Notes: generated from the sequence alone by a model not told the origin. A stretch of DNA of 64,000 nt from Globisporangium splendens (GCA_006386115.1 VFIW01000139.1:1-64000), one strand, 5' to 3'; counted from the first letter of the stretch, positions 8,309 through 19,155 are shown. Translations and numbers: made by a program.

Positions 8309-8733
8309 TTAAAAACGAATATTAAATTTTAATTTTTTAATATCTTTATAATATTGTTTTTTAGTATTAATTGTTTTACTTTTATTTTTTGAAGTTTGAA
8401 TTATTTCATTAACAATATTTTTTAAATTTGAATTTAGAAGTAACCAACTTATTGATTTTTTAATTTGTTTATTTTCATTTAAAAACATTAAAAAATATGC
8501 ATCTTTTTTTTTTTTTTTTTTTTTTTTTTATTAGGTATACTAATAGCTTTTAATTTTGGTAATAAATTTTTAATAGATTTTATTAAAATAAAATTAGGTT
8601 TTTGTTTTGTAATTTTTTTTAAATTAATTAAAATATTTTTAAATATATTTTCAGAATTAGTTTTTTTACCTTTTCTTAATAACATATTTATAAATATTTT
8701 TTTTATTCTATACTCTTCGTAATTTAGTTCCAT
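8309..8733 (-). CDS. rps7: Ribosomal protein S7 (uS7m), interrupted at a poly-A run
   Basis: A small-subunit protein that organises the head of the ribosome, about 141 residues when both frames are read. The first frame gives [12 protein letters not shown] and continues to a coding-strand run of 26 A (8504-8529), after which the original frame stops soon. Another frame beyond the run reads [13 protein letters not shown] S7 sequence (actually SISWLLLNS) and ends with KKLKFNIRF at 8309. The break sits exactly at the homopolymer, so a length error is more likely than a pseudogene. The start overlaps the 3' end of rps12 by 26 nt, str-operon order. Confidence 0.85.
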
Positions 8734-9088
8734 ATTTTGATCTCGATGTTTTTCTTTTTAAAATACCTAATAAATCATATTTACCACGAACAACATGATA
8801 TTTTACTCCAGGTAAATCTTGCACCCTACCACCACGTACTAAAATAATTGAATGTTCTTGTAATGTATGACCTATACCAGGTATATAAGTAATAACTGTA
8901 TATTTACTTGTTAATCTAACTTTAGCTACTTTTCTTAAAGCTGAATTAGGTTTTTTAGGTGTTTTAGTATATACTTTTAAACAAATACCTTTTCTTTGTG
9001 GACATCTTTTTAATGCAGGGCTTTTATTTATTTTTATTTTTTTTATACGTTTTTGTTTTTGTAAAAATAATTGATTAATTGTTGACAT
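8708..9088 (-). CDS. rps12: Ribosomal protein S12 (uS12m)
   Basis: A 126-residue decoding-centre protein. The universal [16 protein letters not shown] lies at 44-59, followed by [13 protein letters not shown] and [18 protein letters not shown]. Length equals that of bacterial S12. The rps12-rps7 order with overlap is that of the bacterial str operon. The gene follows trnV by 16 nt on the same strand. No irregularity was seen. Confidence 0.97.
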   Translation of the reverse strand: MSTINQLFLQKQKRIKKIKINKSPALKRCPQRKGICLKVYTKTPKKPNSALRKVAKVRLTSKYTVITYIPGIGHTLQEHSIILVRGGRVQDLPGVKYHVVRGKYDLLGILKRKTSRSKYGTKLRRV

Positions 9089-9104
9089 ATTTATTTAAAA
9101 TTTT

Positions 9105-9177
9105 TGAATAATAACGGATTCGAACCGCTAACATTTTCGGTGTAAACGAAATACTCTACCAATTGAGCTAATTATTC
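9105..9177 (-). tRNA. trnV(uac): tRNA-Val(UAC)
   Basis: The acceptor gaataat pairs with attattc, discriminator A. The anticodon arm tttcg/cgaaa frames a loop with TAC. It reads all GUN by wobble. It is the first of a tandem block of four tRNAs on this strand. Confidence 0.93.
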
Positions 9178-9179
9178 TT

Positions 9180-9253
9180 TGGGCCTAAGTAGATTTGAAC
9201 TACTGACTTTACACTTATCAGGCGTATACTCTAACCAACTGAGTTATAGGCCC
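9180..9253 (-). tRNA. trnI(gau): tRNA-Ile(GAU)
   Basis: A perfect acceptor gggccta/taggccc and the loop ctGATaa. It reads AUU/AUC. AUA requires the separate CAU-anticodon tRNA at 28568. It is separated from trnV and trnQ by 2 nt each. Confidence 0.94.
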
Positions 9254-9255
9254 TT

Positions 9256-9327
9256 TTGAAGTAAAAGGATTCGAACCTTTGATTATCCGCACCAAAAACG
9301 GAGGCCTTACCACTTGGCTATACTTCA
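9256..9327 (-). tRNA. trnQ(uug): tRNA-Gln(UUG)
   Basis: The acceptor tgaagta pairs with tacttca. The anticodon arm tccgt/gcgga holds TTG. It reads CAA/CAG; CAA dominates here. Confidence 0.93.
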
Positions 9328-9349
9328 AAAATAATAAAAATTATCTAAA

Positions 9350-9422
9350 TATGCTTAGAAAGACTCGAACTTTCATTTTATAGATCCGCAATCTAACGCT
9401 TTATCCATTAAGCTATAAGCAT
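9350..9422 (-). tRNA. trnR(gcg): tRNA-Arg(GCG)
   Basis: The acceptor atgctta pairs with taagcat. The loop ttGCGga gives anticodon GCG, which reads CGU/CGC. It is the only CGN tRNA I could find, although CGA codons occur in several genes. Its 5' end overlaps the rps10 stop by 10 nt. Confidence 0.88.
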
Positions 9423-9754
9423 GTTTTTTTATTTTGTTTTAGAACTTTAAAATTTATTATAAAATTTTCAGTTAAAATTTTTTTAACAACTATCATGAAA
9501 TTAAATAATTCAATAATATTTGAAAATTTTACATCTATTTTTTGAATGTAATTTTTATAAATAAAATGTTCACGTGATTTTTTATTAACATGAGGTGATT
9601 TTAATAAAGTAAAAATTTTATTTTTATTTTTTATTTTAAATATTCCTTTTATTTGAATATTTTTAAATTTATTTAATTTTTTTAATTTTAATAAATTTTT
9701 TTTAATTTTATTTATTTTTTGTACTGATTTAAAAGTTATTCTTAAAATATACAT
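9413..9754 (-). CDS. rps10: Ribosomal protein S10 (uS10m)
   Basis: A 113-residue small-subunit head protein. The family signature is LKSPHVNKKSREHFIYKNYIQKIDV in the middle, equivalent to bacterial liSPHVnKdARdqyE. I start at the ATG at 9754 (MYILRITFKS). An in-frame ATG at 9799 would run into the trnF region and give a non-S10 N-terminus. The TAG stop (9413-9415) lies inside trnR(GCG), so cutting out that tRNA would remove the end of the mRNA. It is flanked by trnF and trnR. Confidence 0.9.
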   Translation of the reverse strand: MYILRITFKSVQKINKIKKNLLKLKKLNKFKNIQIKGIFKIKNKNKIFTLLKSPHVNKKSREHFIYKNYIQKIDVKFSNIIELFNFMIVVKKILTENFIINFKVLKQNKKTCL

Positions 9755-9769
9755 AGTTATTAAATTTTT

Positions 9770-9843
9770 TGTCTGGAGGTGGATTTGAACCACCGACACA
9801 AAGATTTTCAGTCTTTTACTCTAACCAACTGAGCTATCCAGAC
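9770..9843 (-). tRNA. trnF(gaa): tRNA-Phe(GAA)
   Basis: A perfect acceptor gtctgga/tccagac, loop ctGAAaa and T-arm GGTTCAAATCC. It lies between nad2 and rps10 on the same strand. Confidence 0.94.
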
Positions 9844-9848
9844 AAATA

Positions 9849-11342
9849 TTATATTAATAAATATAAATAAATTTTATTTAAATTTACTAATAAAATATTT
9901 GGAAAAACAAATAAAAGTACAATAAATTGAGTATTGATTAATAAAATAATACTTTGTATTTTATTTATTTTAGATATAAAAATTTTTCTTACAATTTTTT
10001 CAAAATAAATTATTTTTACTATTTTTAAATAATAAAATGAACTTATAATACTTATTATTACTGCAAAAAATACTATACTAAAATAATTATTTTTAATGGC
10101 TGAAAAAAATATAAAAAATTTAGAAAAAAACCCAGCTAAAGGTGGAATACCCGCTAATGAAAAAATATTTAAAATAATAATAACAGCTATTAATTTATTA
10201 ATAGTAAAAATATTAGATAAATCTGTTAAATATTTAATTGGTTTATGATTAACATTTAAAGATAAATAAGAAGTCCATAAATTTATACTCATTATAATAT
10301 AAATTATTATATATAATAAAATATATGGAATATTATTTAACATATTTGAAGTAAACCCTATAAGAATAAAACCTACATGACTTATTGAACTATAAGCTAA
10401 TAATCTCTTAATTTTTTTTTGTTGCAATGCTGCTAATGAACCTATTGACATAGATAATAAAGCAGTTATATAAAAAAAAGTTTCAAAAAAAAAAGAAATA
10501 TGGTAAAAAACATCAAAAAAAAAACGTATTAAAACACCAATAAAAGCTATTTTAGGTACAATAGCAAAAAAACTTGTTATATTATTAGGTGCACCTTCGT
10601 AAACATCAGGCAACCAAAAATGAAAAGGAGCTGCTCCTATTTTAAATAATATACCTATTACAACAAAAATTAATCCATATAAAATACCTAATAATAAATT
10701 AATATTTTCAATATAATTAACATTAGATAATAATAAAAAAATATTATTAAAATTTAATGAACCAGTAATAATGTATAAAATAGAAGAACCAAATAAAATA
10801 AAACCTGAAGCAATAGAACCTAAAATAAAATATTTTAATGCGCCCTCAATTGATAATATTGATTTTTTTTGAGATGCAGTTAAAATATAAAAACTTAAAC
10901 TTTGTAATTCAATAGCTAAATATAAAGTAATAAAATGGTTAGAAGAAACTAAAACCATTAAACCTAATAAAGATATTAACATTAATATATTTATTTCATA
11001 TGCATTAATTTTTTGTTGAATAATATATTTTTGTTGAATTGAAAAACAAATAATAGTACAAATTATTAAAATTATTTTAACAAATTGAGTAAAGTTATTT
11101 ATTATTAATACACCATTCATTGTATTATTTGATATATTATAAATATTTGAAGTTAATATTAAAAGAATTAGTAATAAGTATATTATTATAGTATTTAAAT
11201 TTTTAATTATCAAAATTTTTTGATTATTTTGATTATTTTTATAAAATACTCCAAATAATAATAAAATTAATAAAATAGTTGTTAAAAAAAATTCTGGAAT
11301 TAGTATTTCAAAATTATTATTAAAAATTTCTTGTAAAATCAT
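9849..11342 (-). CDS. nad2: NADH dehydrogenase subunit 2
   Basis: A 497-residue antiporter-like proton-pumping subunit of complex I with about 14 membrane helices. Family landmarks include the lysine-bearing HFWLPDVYEGAP segment (near 250), KIKRLLAYSSISHVGF (near 320) and LAGIPPLAGFFSKFF (near 405). Full length. The stop is 5 nt before trnF. It diverges from nad7 across a 170-bp spacer. Confidence 0.97.
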   Translation of the reverse strand: MILQEIFNNNFEILIPEFFLTTILLILLLFGVFYKNNQNNQKILIIKNLNTIIIYLLLILLILTSNIYNISNNTMNGVLIINNFTQFVKIILIICTIICFSIQQKYIIQQKINAYEINILMLISLLGLMVLVSSNHFITLYLAIELQSLSFYILTASQKKSILSIEGALKYFILGSIASGFILFGSSILYIITGSLNFNNIFLLLSNVNYIENINLLLGILYGLIFVVIGILFKIGAAPFHFWLPDVYEGAPNNITSFFAIVPKIAFIGVLIRFFFDVFYHISFFFETFFYITALLSMSIGSLAALQQKKIKRLLAYSSISHVGFILIGFTSNMLNNIPYILLYIIIYIIMSINLWTSYLSLNVNHKPIKYLTDLSNIFTINKLIAVIIILNIFSLAGIPPLAGFFSKFFIFFSAIKNNYFSIVFFAVIISIISSFYYLKIVKIIYFEKIVRKIFISKINKIQSIILLINTQFIVLLFVFPNILLVNLNKIYLYLLI

Positions 11343-11512
11343 AAATTGTAAAAAAATAAATAAATATTATAAAAATATTTATCTACTATATATGCTATAT
11401 AATTATAAATAAATAATATTATAAAATGAAATAAATATTTAATTTATTTATAATTTATTTTAAGTTTTGTTTTAAATATATATTATAAAATAAAAAAATT
11501 ATAACTAAAAAA
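11343..11512. promoter_or_regulatory. Divergent spacer nad2/nad7
   Basis: A 170-bp, almost pure AT spacer separates two divergent gene blocks, so both unique-region 1 transcripts may start here (inference from gene direction only). There are short repeats of ATTTATAAATAAAT type. No recognisable promoter consensus was seen. Confidence 0.3.
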
Positions 11513-12691
11513 ATGGCTTTTAAGAAAATTAAAAATTTCTCAATAAATTTTGGTCCACAACATCCAGCTGCTCATGGTGTTTTGAGACTTATTTTAGAAT
11601 TAAATGGTGAAGTAGTTAAAAAAGCAGATCCGCATATAGGTCTGTTACACAGAGGTACTGAAAAATTAATTGAATATAAAAATTATTTACAAGCGTTACC
11701 TTATTTTGATAGATTAGATTATGTATCTATGATGTGTCAAGAACATGCTTATGTTTTAGCAGTTGAAAAATTATTAAATTGTGGTATACCTTTAAGAGCT
11801 CAATATATTAGAGTTTTATTTTCAGAAATAACACGTATTTTAAATCATATTTTAGCTGTTGTTTGTCATGCATTAGATGTTGGAGCTATGACCCCTTTAT
11901 TTTGGGGTTTTGAAGAACGTGAAAAACTTTTAGAATTTTATGAAAGGGTTTCAGGGGCTAGAATGCATGCAAGTTATTTTAGACCAGGAGGTGTTCATCA
12001 AGATTTACCTAAAGGTTTATTAAATGATATTTATATATTTTGTAATCAATTTAATACTAGATTAGATGAAATTGAAGAATTATTAACTAATAATCGTATA
12101 TGGAAACAAAGATTGGTAGATATAGGCGTTATAAATGCTAAAGATGCTTTAGATTGGGGTTTTAGTGGTGTTATGCTTAGAGGTTCAGGTATTTCTTGGG
12201 ATTTACGTAAAACACAACCCTATGAAGTTTATGATAAATTAGATTTTGATATACCTATAGGTACTAATGGTGATTGTTATGATCGTTATTTAATTCGTAT
12301 AGAAGAAATGAGACAATCTGTTAGAATTATTTTACAAGTTTTAAATGAAATTCCGGAAGGTCCTATAAAATTAGATGATAAAAAAATAACAAATCCAAAT
12401 AGAGTTCAAATAAAAAATTCTATGGAATCTTTAATACATCATTTTAAGTATTATTCAGAAAATATCACAGTAAATAGTGGTGAAACTTATACAGTAATTG
12501 AAGCTCCTAAAGGTGAATATGGTGTATTTTTAGTATCTGATGGTACAAATAAACCTTATAGATGTAAAATTAGATCACCAGGTTTTGCACATTTACAAGC
12601 TTTAGATTTTATGGTTAAAAATCATATGATTGCTGATGTTGTAACTATTATAGGTACACAAGATATTGTTTTTGGAGAAATCGATAGATAA
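11513..12691 (+). CDS. nad7: NADH dehydrogenase subunit 7 (49-kDa, NuoD-type)
   Basis: A 392-residue matrix-arm subunit that forms the quinone pocket of complex [14 protein letters not shown] at 14-26 carries the conserved pocket His residues, [12 protein letters not shown] follows, and the end is the typical [19 protein letters not shown]. Length matches other mitochondrial Nad7. It heads the plus-strand block, and the next ORF begins 3 nt after its stop. Confidence 0.98.
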   Translation: MAFKKIKNFSINFGPQHPAAHGVLRLILELNGEVVKKADPHIGLLHRGTEKLIEYKNYLQALPYFDRLDYVSMMCQEHAYVLAVEKLLNCGIPLRAQYIRVLFSEITRILNHILAVVCHALDVGAMTPLFWGFEEREKLLEFYERVSGARMHASYFRPGGVHQDLPKGLLNDIYIFCNQFNTRLDEIEELLTNNRIWKQRLVDIGVINAKDALDWGFSGVMLRGSGISWDLRKTQPYEVYDKLDFDIPIGTNGDCYDRYLIRIEEMRQSVRIILQVLNEIPEGPIKLDDKKITNPNRVQIKNSMESLIHHFKYYSENITVNSGETYTVIEAPKGEYGVFLVSDGTNKPYRCKIRSPGFAHLQALDFMVKNHMIADVVTIIGTQDIVFGEIDR

Positions 12692-12694
12692 TTT

Positions 12695-13126
12695 ATGAAA
12701 AATAAATATTTTAAAAAATATAAATTAAATCAATTACAAAACATAAAACAAACTTATAAATATATTTACATATTTCGTTATAATGATTTAACAATTAATG
12801 AAACTGTATCTATTAAAAAAAAATTAAAAGAATTAAATTATAAATCTTTAATATTAAATCAAAATTTAACTAAAACTAATAATATCTTTAAAATGGATAT
12901 TAAAGGACAAGGTTCAGTTTTGATAATTTATGGTAATAAAGATTTAGATTTGATAAAAAATATTTTAATTTTTAAAAAAATTGAATTAATTTATTTAATA
13001 ATTAAAAATAATATTTATTCAAATTTAAAAATTAAAAAAATAATATCTAATACAAATAATATACCTTTAAATGTATTATTAATTAAACCTTTTTTAAATT
13101 TTTTATATTATTTAAGAAAAATTTAA
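12695..13126 (+). CDS. Putative ribosomal protein L10-like protein
   Basis: A 143-residue Lys/Asn/Ile-rich protein with no clear membrane segments. The pattern IYIFRYNDLTINETVSIKKKLKELN (about 24-48), then a short helix and IKGQGSVLIIYGNKDLDLIKNIL (69-91), resembles uL10: an N-terminal alpha/beta domain with a regulator-like helix and a VGPT-like loop before a strand. It is a very divergent match made by eye. An ORF of about 142 codons beside nad7 is known in oomycete mtDNA (recollection). It sits 3 nt after nad7 and 4 nt before trnH. If not uL10, it is an unassigned conserved ORF. Confidence 0.45.
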   Translation: MKNKYFKKYKLNQLQNIKQTYKYIYIFRYNDLTINETVSIKKKLKELNYKSLILNQNLTKTNNIFKMDIKGQGSVLIIYGNKDLDLIKNILIFKKIELIYLIIKNNIYSNLKIKKIISNTNNIPLNVLLIKPFLNFLYYLRKI

Positions 13127-13130
13127 AAAA

Positions 13131-13204
13131 GGCGAATATAACTTAAAGGTAGAGTGTTAGATTGTGGGTCTAAATGTTATGGGTTCAAGTCCCATTATTC
13201 GCCC
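13131..13204 (+). tRNA. trnH(gug): tRNA-His(GUG)
   Basis: A perfect acceptor ggcgaat/attcgcc, loop ttGTGgg, and discriminator C, the His identity base. Base -1 is A in the DNA, so the G-1 needed by His-tRNA synthetase would have to be added after transcription. Confidence 0.94.
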
Positions 13205-13233
13205 TTTCATTCTTATAAGATTTTATAAATTCT

Positions 13234-14709
13234 ATGTTTAATAAATCTATGTTAATAATTTTACTTATTTTACCAATAACAACAATTACAATATTGTCTT
13301 TTTTAAAAAATGAAAAATTAATTAAAAATTTTAGTATTTTTATGTCATTTTTTATTTTTATAATATCTTTACCTCTTTGGATATTATTTGATAAATCTAC
13401 TTCTAATTTTCAATATGTATTTAAAATAGATTGGATTAGTCAATTTAATATAAATTTTTATTTAGGTATTGATGGTATTTCACTTTTTTTTATAATCTTA
13501 ACAACATTTTTAATACCTATATGTATGTTAATAAGTTACGAAGTTATTACTAAAAATGTAAAAGAATATTTTATTTTATTTTTTATTTTAGAATTTTGTT
13601 TAATTATTTCATTTAGTGTATTAGATTTACTTATTTTTTATATTTTTTTTGAAAGTGTATTAATACCTATGTTTTTAATCATAGGTATTTGGGGATCAAG
13701 AGAACGTAAAATTAAAGCATCTTATTTATTTTTTATGTATACTTTAGCAGGATCATTATTTATGTTTGTTGCAATTATACATTTATTTTTAACTGTAGGT
13801 ACAACCGATTATCAAATATTATATTATAGTAATTTTAAATTTTCTTATGAAAAATTATATTGGTTAGCTTTTTTTTTATCTTTTGCTGTTAAAGTTCCTA
13901 TGTTACCTTTTCATGTTTGGTTACCCGAAGCACACGTTGAAGCTCCTACAGCAGGATCTGTTATTTTAGCAGGTATTTTATTAAAATTAGGTTCATACGG
14001 GATGGTTCGATTTTTAATACCTTTATTTCCTAAAGCAACTATATATTTTACACCTTATGTATTGGTTATTTGTTTAATTTCAGTAATTTATGCATCTTTA
14101 ACTGCAATAAGACAAACTGATTTAAAACGTATAATTGCTTATGCTTCTGTAGCTCATATGAATTTTATTGTTTTAGGTATTTTTTCATTAACTATTCAAG
14201 GTTTAGAAGGTAGTATTATTCAAATGATTAGTCATGGTTTAATTTCAAGTGGATTATTCTTTTCTATAGGTTGTTTATATGATAGATATCATACACGTTT
14301 TATTAATTATTATGGCGGTCTAGCGCATACTATGCCTCTATTTTGTATAGCTTTATTTATTTATGTATTAGCTAATATGTCTATTCCAGGTTCAAGTAGT
14401 TTTGTTGGAGAATTATTAATATTAACTGGAGTTTTTGAAGATAATACTACTACAGCCATCTTTGCTACTATTGGTATGTTTTTAGGTGGTGTTTATTCAT
14501 TATTATTTTATAATAGAATATGTTATGGTAATATACAAAATGTATATTTAAGAATTTACTATGATTTAACTTATCGTGAATTTTTAATACATTTAATATT
14601 AATTATAAATATTTTTTTATTAGGTCTATATCCTAGAATTTTTGAAAGTTGTATGCATGAAAGTGTATCAAAAATTTTAATTCATGTAGATTTTTCATTT
14701 TTTTATTAA
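13234..14709 (+). CDS. nad4: NADH dehydrogenase subunit 4
   Basis: A 491-residue antiporter-like complex I subunit with about 14 helices. Landmarks: IFFESVLIPMFLIIGIWG near 138-155 (conserved Glu), KVPMLPFHVWLPEAHVEAPTAGS near 220-242 (conserved Lys), and RIIAYASVAHMNF near 300. Full length for the family. It lies between trnH and trnE on the plus strand. Confidence 0.97.
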   Translation: MFNKSMLIILLILPITTITILSFLKNEKLIKNFSIFMSFFIFIISLPLWILFDKSTSNFQYVFKIDWISQFNINFYLGIDGISLFFIILTTFLIPICMLISYEVITKNVKEYFILFFILEFCLIISFSVLDLLIFYIFFESVLIPMFLIIGIWGSRERKIKASYLFFMYTLAGSLFMFVAIIHLFLTVGTTDYQILYYSNFKFSYEKLYWLAFFLSFAVKVPMLPFHVWLPEAHVEAPTAGSVILAGILLKLGSYGMVRFLIPLFPKATIYFTPYVLVICLISVIYASLTAIRQTDLKRIIAYASVAHMNFIVLGIFSLTIQGLEGSIIQMISHGLISSGLFFSIGCLYDRYHTRFINYYGGLAHTMPLFCIALFIYVLANMSIPGSSSFVGELLILTGVFEDNTTTAIFATIGMFLGGVYSLLFYNRICYGNIQNVYLRIYYDLTYREFLIHLILIINIFLLGLYPRIFESCMHESVSKILIHVDFSFFY

Positions 14710-14737
14710 AAATAAAGAAATTTATTTTTAATAAAAA

Positions 14738-14809
14738 GCCCTTTTAGTCTAGTGGTTAGGACATTGCCTTTTCACGGCGGAAACACGAGTTCAATTCTCG
14801 TAAAGGGTA
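14738..14809 (+). tRNA. trnE(uuc): tRNA-Glu(UUC)
   Basis: The acceptor gcccttt pairs with aaagggt (G1-U72), discriminator A. The loop is ttTTCac. Both D-arm and T-arm are canonical. It lies between nad4 and atp1. Confidence 0.92.
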
Positions 14810-14907
14810 TTTAAAAATATAATAATTATTTTATAATTATTATATAACGAATTATTAAGTAATTATTATAATTTTTAATAATTTAAATATGATAATTTAA
14901 TAACCAA

Positions 14908-16440
14908 ATGGCTATTGAATTATCATATATACTTGAATCAAATATTAAAAAATATAAAGATGAAAAAAGTTTACAAGAAACAGGTATTGTTCTTTCTATG
15001 AGTGATGGTATTGCTAGATGTTACGGTTTAACTAAGATTCAAGCTGGTGAAATGGTTGAATTTAACAATGGTAATATTAAAGGTATGGCTTTAAACTTAG
15101 AACCTGATGTTGTGGGTGTTGTTGTTTTTAGTAATGATAGAGAAATTCAAGAAGGTAATTTTGTTAGAAGAACAGGATCTATTGTAAGTGTACCAGTTGG
15201 TGTTGAATTACTAGGTCGTGTAGTTGATGCTTTAGGTCAACCTATTGATGGTAAAGGTCAAATTATTACTAACCAAATTAGTAGAGTAGAAATCAAAGCT
15301 CCAGGTATTATGCCTAGACAAAGTGTTAATGAACCAGTACAAACAGGTTTAAAAGCTGTTGATAGTTTAATTCCTATTGGTAGAGGTCAAAGGGAATTAA
15401 TTATCGGTGATAGACAAACAGGTAAAACTTCTATTGCTATTGATACAATTATTAATCAAAGAGAACCTCATTTAAAAAAAGATGTAAATAATCAATTATA
15501 TTGTATATATGTAGGAGTAGGTCAAAAAAGATCAACTATTGCTGAATTAACTAAAACTTTAGAAGAAAAAAATGCAATGTTCTTTTCTATTATTGTAGCA
15601 GCTACTGCTTCAGATTCAGCTCCTTTACAATTTTTAGCTCCTTATACTGGTTGTGCTTTAGGTGAATATTTTAGAGATAACGGAAAACATGCTGTAATAT
15701 TTTATGATGATTTATCTAAACAAGCAGTTGCTTATAGACAAATGTCTTTATTATTAAGAAGACCTCCAGGTAGAGAAGCTTATCCAGGTGATGTATTTTA
15801 TTTACACTCTAGATTATTAGAAAGAGCTGCTAAAATGAATAAAAAAATTGGTGGAGGTTCTTTAACTGCATTACCTATTATTGAAACACAAGCTGGTGAC
15901 GTTTCTGCATATATTCCTACAAACGTTATTTCTATTACTGATGGTCAAATATTTTTAGAAACAGAATTATTTAATCAAGGTCAAAGACCTGCAATTAGTG
16001 TTGGTTTATCTGTAAGCCGTGTAGGTTCTTCAGCTCAAATTAAAGCTATGAAACAAATTGCTGGTACTATGAAATTAGAATTAGCTCAATTTAGAGAAGT
16101 TCAAGCTTTTGCTCAATTTGGTTCTGATTTAGATGCAACTACTCAACAACAATTACATAGAGGAGTTAGATTAACTGAAATGTTAAAACAAGGTTTAAAC
16201 ATTCCTTTAGCTGTTGAAGATCAAGTTGTTATAATTTATTTAGGTGTTAGAGGTTTCTTAGATAAAATTGCTGTTGATAAAATAGCTATTTTTGAAAATA
16301 ATTGGTTAAATTTTATTAAAAATAATCATTCTGATATTTTAAATGAAATTTTAACTAAAAAAGAATTATCTAAAGAATTAAATCAAAAATTAAATACTTT
16401 AGCTGATGATTTTACTAAAAATTTTTTAGCTAAAATTTAA
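14908..16440 (+). CDS. atp1: ATP synthase F1 subunit alpha
   Basis: A 510-residue catalytic-head subunit of complex V, in the matrix. The Walker A is GDRQTGKT at 167-174. The nucleotide-binding DE-helix region and the arginine finger follow, the latter in [10 protein letters not shown] (R371). The C-terminal helical domain is complete. Mitochondrial encoding of atp1 is an ancestral trait kept in oomycetes. GGT, GCT and AGA codons are richer here than in ribosomal-protein genes, suggesting stronger constraint. A 30-bp palindrome follows the stop. Confidence 0.98.
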   Translation: MAIELSYILESNIKKYKDEKSLQETGIVLSMSDGIARCYGLTKIQAGEMVEFNNGNIKGMALNLEPDVVGVVVFSNDREIQEGNFVRRTGSIVSVPVGVELLGRVVDALGQPIDGKGQIITNQISRVEIKAPGIMPRQSVNEPVQTGLKAVDSLIPIGRGQRELIIGDRQTGKTSIAIDTIINQREPHLKKDVNNQLYCIYVGVGQKRSTIAELTKTLEEKNAMFFSIIVAATASDSAPLQFLAPYTGCALGEYFRDNGKHAVIFYDDLSKQAVAYRQMSLLLRRPPGREAYPGDVFYLHSRLLERAAKMNKKIGGGSLTALPIIETQAGDVSAYIPTNVISITDGQIFLETELFNQGQRPAISVGLSVSRVGSSAQIKAMKQIAGTMKLELAQFREVQAFAQFGSDLDATTQQQLHRGVRLTEMLKQGLNIPLAVEDQVVIIYLGVRGFLDKIAVDKIAIFENNWLNFIKNNHSDILNEILTKKELSKELNQKLNTLADDFTKNFLAKI

Positions 16441-16446
16441 AATTAA

Positions 16447-16476
16447 AATTTTTAAATAATTAATTATTTAAAAATT
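16447..16476. terminator. Perfect 30-bp palindrome after atp1
   Basis: Bases 16447-16476 equal their own reverse complement: 15-bp arms with no spacer. It starts 6 nt after the atp1 stop. In RNA it would form a long AU hairpin, plausibly a 3'-end stabiliser or terminator. The rest of the 188-bp spacer to cox2 is featureless AT. Confidence 0.4.
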
Positions 16477-16628
16477 AATGTATTGATATATATATTTAAA
16501 TAATTTTAAATAAATTAAAAAAATATTAAAATATTTTATTTTAGTATAATAATTTTAATAAAATTATTTATTAAAAATATATTTATTTTTGTTTATATTA
16601 AAAATTAAAATTAAATTTAAATAATATT

Positions 16629-17402
16629 ATGTTATCAAATTATATAAATAATCAAATTACTTTTTTAGATATGCCTGAACCTTGGCAATTAGGTTTTCAA
16701 GATCCTGCAACACCTGTTATGGAAGGTATTATTAACTTTCATCATGATTTAATGTTTTTTTTAATTGTTGTAACTGTTTTTGTTTGTTGGATGTTATTTA
16801 GAGTTATCACTCTTTTTGATGAAAAAAAAAATAAAGTACCTTCAACTATTGTACACGGTGCTACTATTGAAATTATTTGGACTACCATACCAGCTTTAAT
16901 TTTATTAACAGTAGCTATTCCATCATTTGCTTTATTATATTCGATGGATGAAGTAATTGATCCTATTATTACTTTAAAAGTAATTGGTAGTCAATGGTAT
17001 TGGAGTTATGAATATTCAGATAATTTAGAATTTTCAGATGAACCTTTAATTTTTGATAGTTATATGGTACAAGAAAATGACTTAGAAATTGGTCAATTTA
17101 GACTTTTAGAAGTAGATAATCGTGTAATTGTTCCTACTAATAGTCATATTAGAGTATTAATTACAGCATCTGATGTTTTACATTCATGGGCTATACCATC
17201 ATTAGGTGTTAAATTAGATGCTTGTCCGGGTCGTTTAAATCAAACTTCTATGTTTATTAAAAGAGAAGGTGTATTTTATGGTCAATGTAGTGAAATTTGT
17301 GGAGTAAATCATGGATTTATGCCTATAGTTGTTGAAGCAGTTTCATTAGAAGATTATTTAACTTGGTTAAAAAATAAAATTAATTTTGATTTTAATGCAT
17401 AA
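16629..17402 (+). CDS. cox2: Cytochrome c oxidase subunit 2
   Basis: A 257-residue complex IV subunit with two N-terminal membrane helices and an intermembrane-space cupredoxin domain. The binuclear CuA ligands are all present: H185, C220, E222, C224, H228 and M231. The aromatic electron-entry stretch QWYWSYEY is at 122-129. Full length and unbroken. It is followed 12 nt later by a conserved-position 32-codon ORF and then cox1. Confidence 0.98.
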   Translation: MLSNYINNQITFLDMPEPWQLGFQDPATPVMEGIINFHHDLMFFLIVVTVFVCWMLFRVITLFDEKKNKVPSTIVHGATIEIIWTTIPALILLTVAIPSFALLYSMDEVIDPIITLKVIGSQWYWSYEYSDNLEFSDEPLIFDSYMVQENDLEIGQFRLLEVDNRVIVPTNSHIRVLITASDVLHSWAIPSLGVKLDACPGRLNQTSMFIKREGVFYGQCSEICGVNHGFMPIVVEAVSLEDYLTWLKNKINFDFNA

Positions 17403-17414
17403 TTAAAAAATTTT

Positions 17415-17513
17415 ATGTTTTTTAAAGTGACAGGTACATTAATTATAATATTGTTATTATTTTCAGATATTAAAAATATTAAAAATAAAATTAAACAATA
17501 TTTTAATAAATAA
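17415..17513 (+). CDS. orf32, candidate TatA-like membrane peptide
   Basis: A 32-residue ORF between cox2 and cox1, a position where oomycete mtDNAs are known to carry an ORF of the same size (recollection). Residues 5-16 form a short hydrophobic segment ending LLLF. Residues 18-30 (DIKNIKNKIKQYF) make an amphipathic helix with Ile at 19, 22 and 26 and aromatics at 29-30. A short helix, then LLLF, a small residue and a cationic amphipathic helix is the architecture of TatA. The usual Gly after LLLF is Ser17 and the tail is missing. TatC is encoded elsewhere in the genome. Function is inferred. Confidence 0.55.
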   Translation: MFFKVTGTLIIILLLFSDIKNIKNKIKQYFNK

Positions 17514-17518
17514 TATAT

Positions 17519-17539
17519 AAAAAGACCATTGCTCTTTTT
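17519..17539 (+). terminator. Hairpin with U-run between orf32 and cox1
   Basis: A 7-bp stem (aaaaaga/tcttttt) closes the 7-nt loop ccattgc and is followed by a T-run, 5 nt after the orf32 stop. It resembles a weak intrinsic terminator or processing hairpin. Unproven. Confidence 0.3.
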
Positions 17540-17575
17540 TAATTTATCTTAATAAAATAGTAATTTTTAATTTAA

Positions 17576-19075
<1,500 letters not shown>

Positions 19076-19155
19076 ATTAAATACAATTTATTTTTATAAT
19101 TAATTAAATAATTTTATTTATTTTTTTAATTATTATATTATATAATAATACTTAT

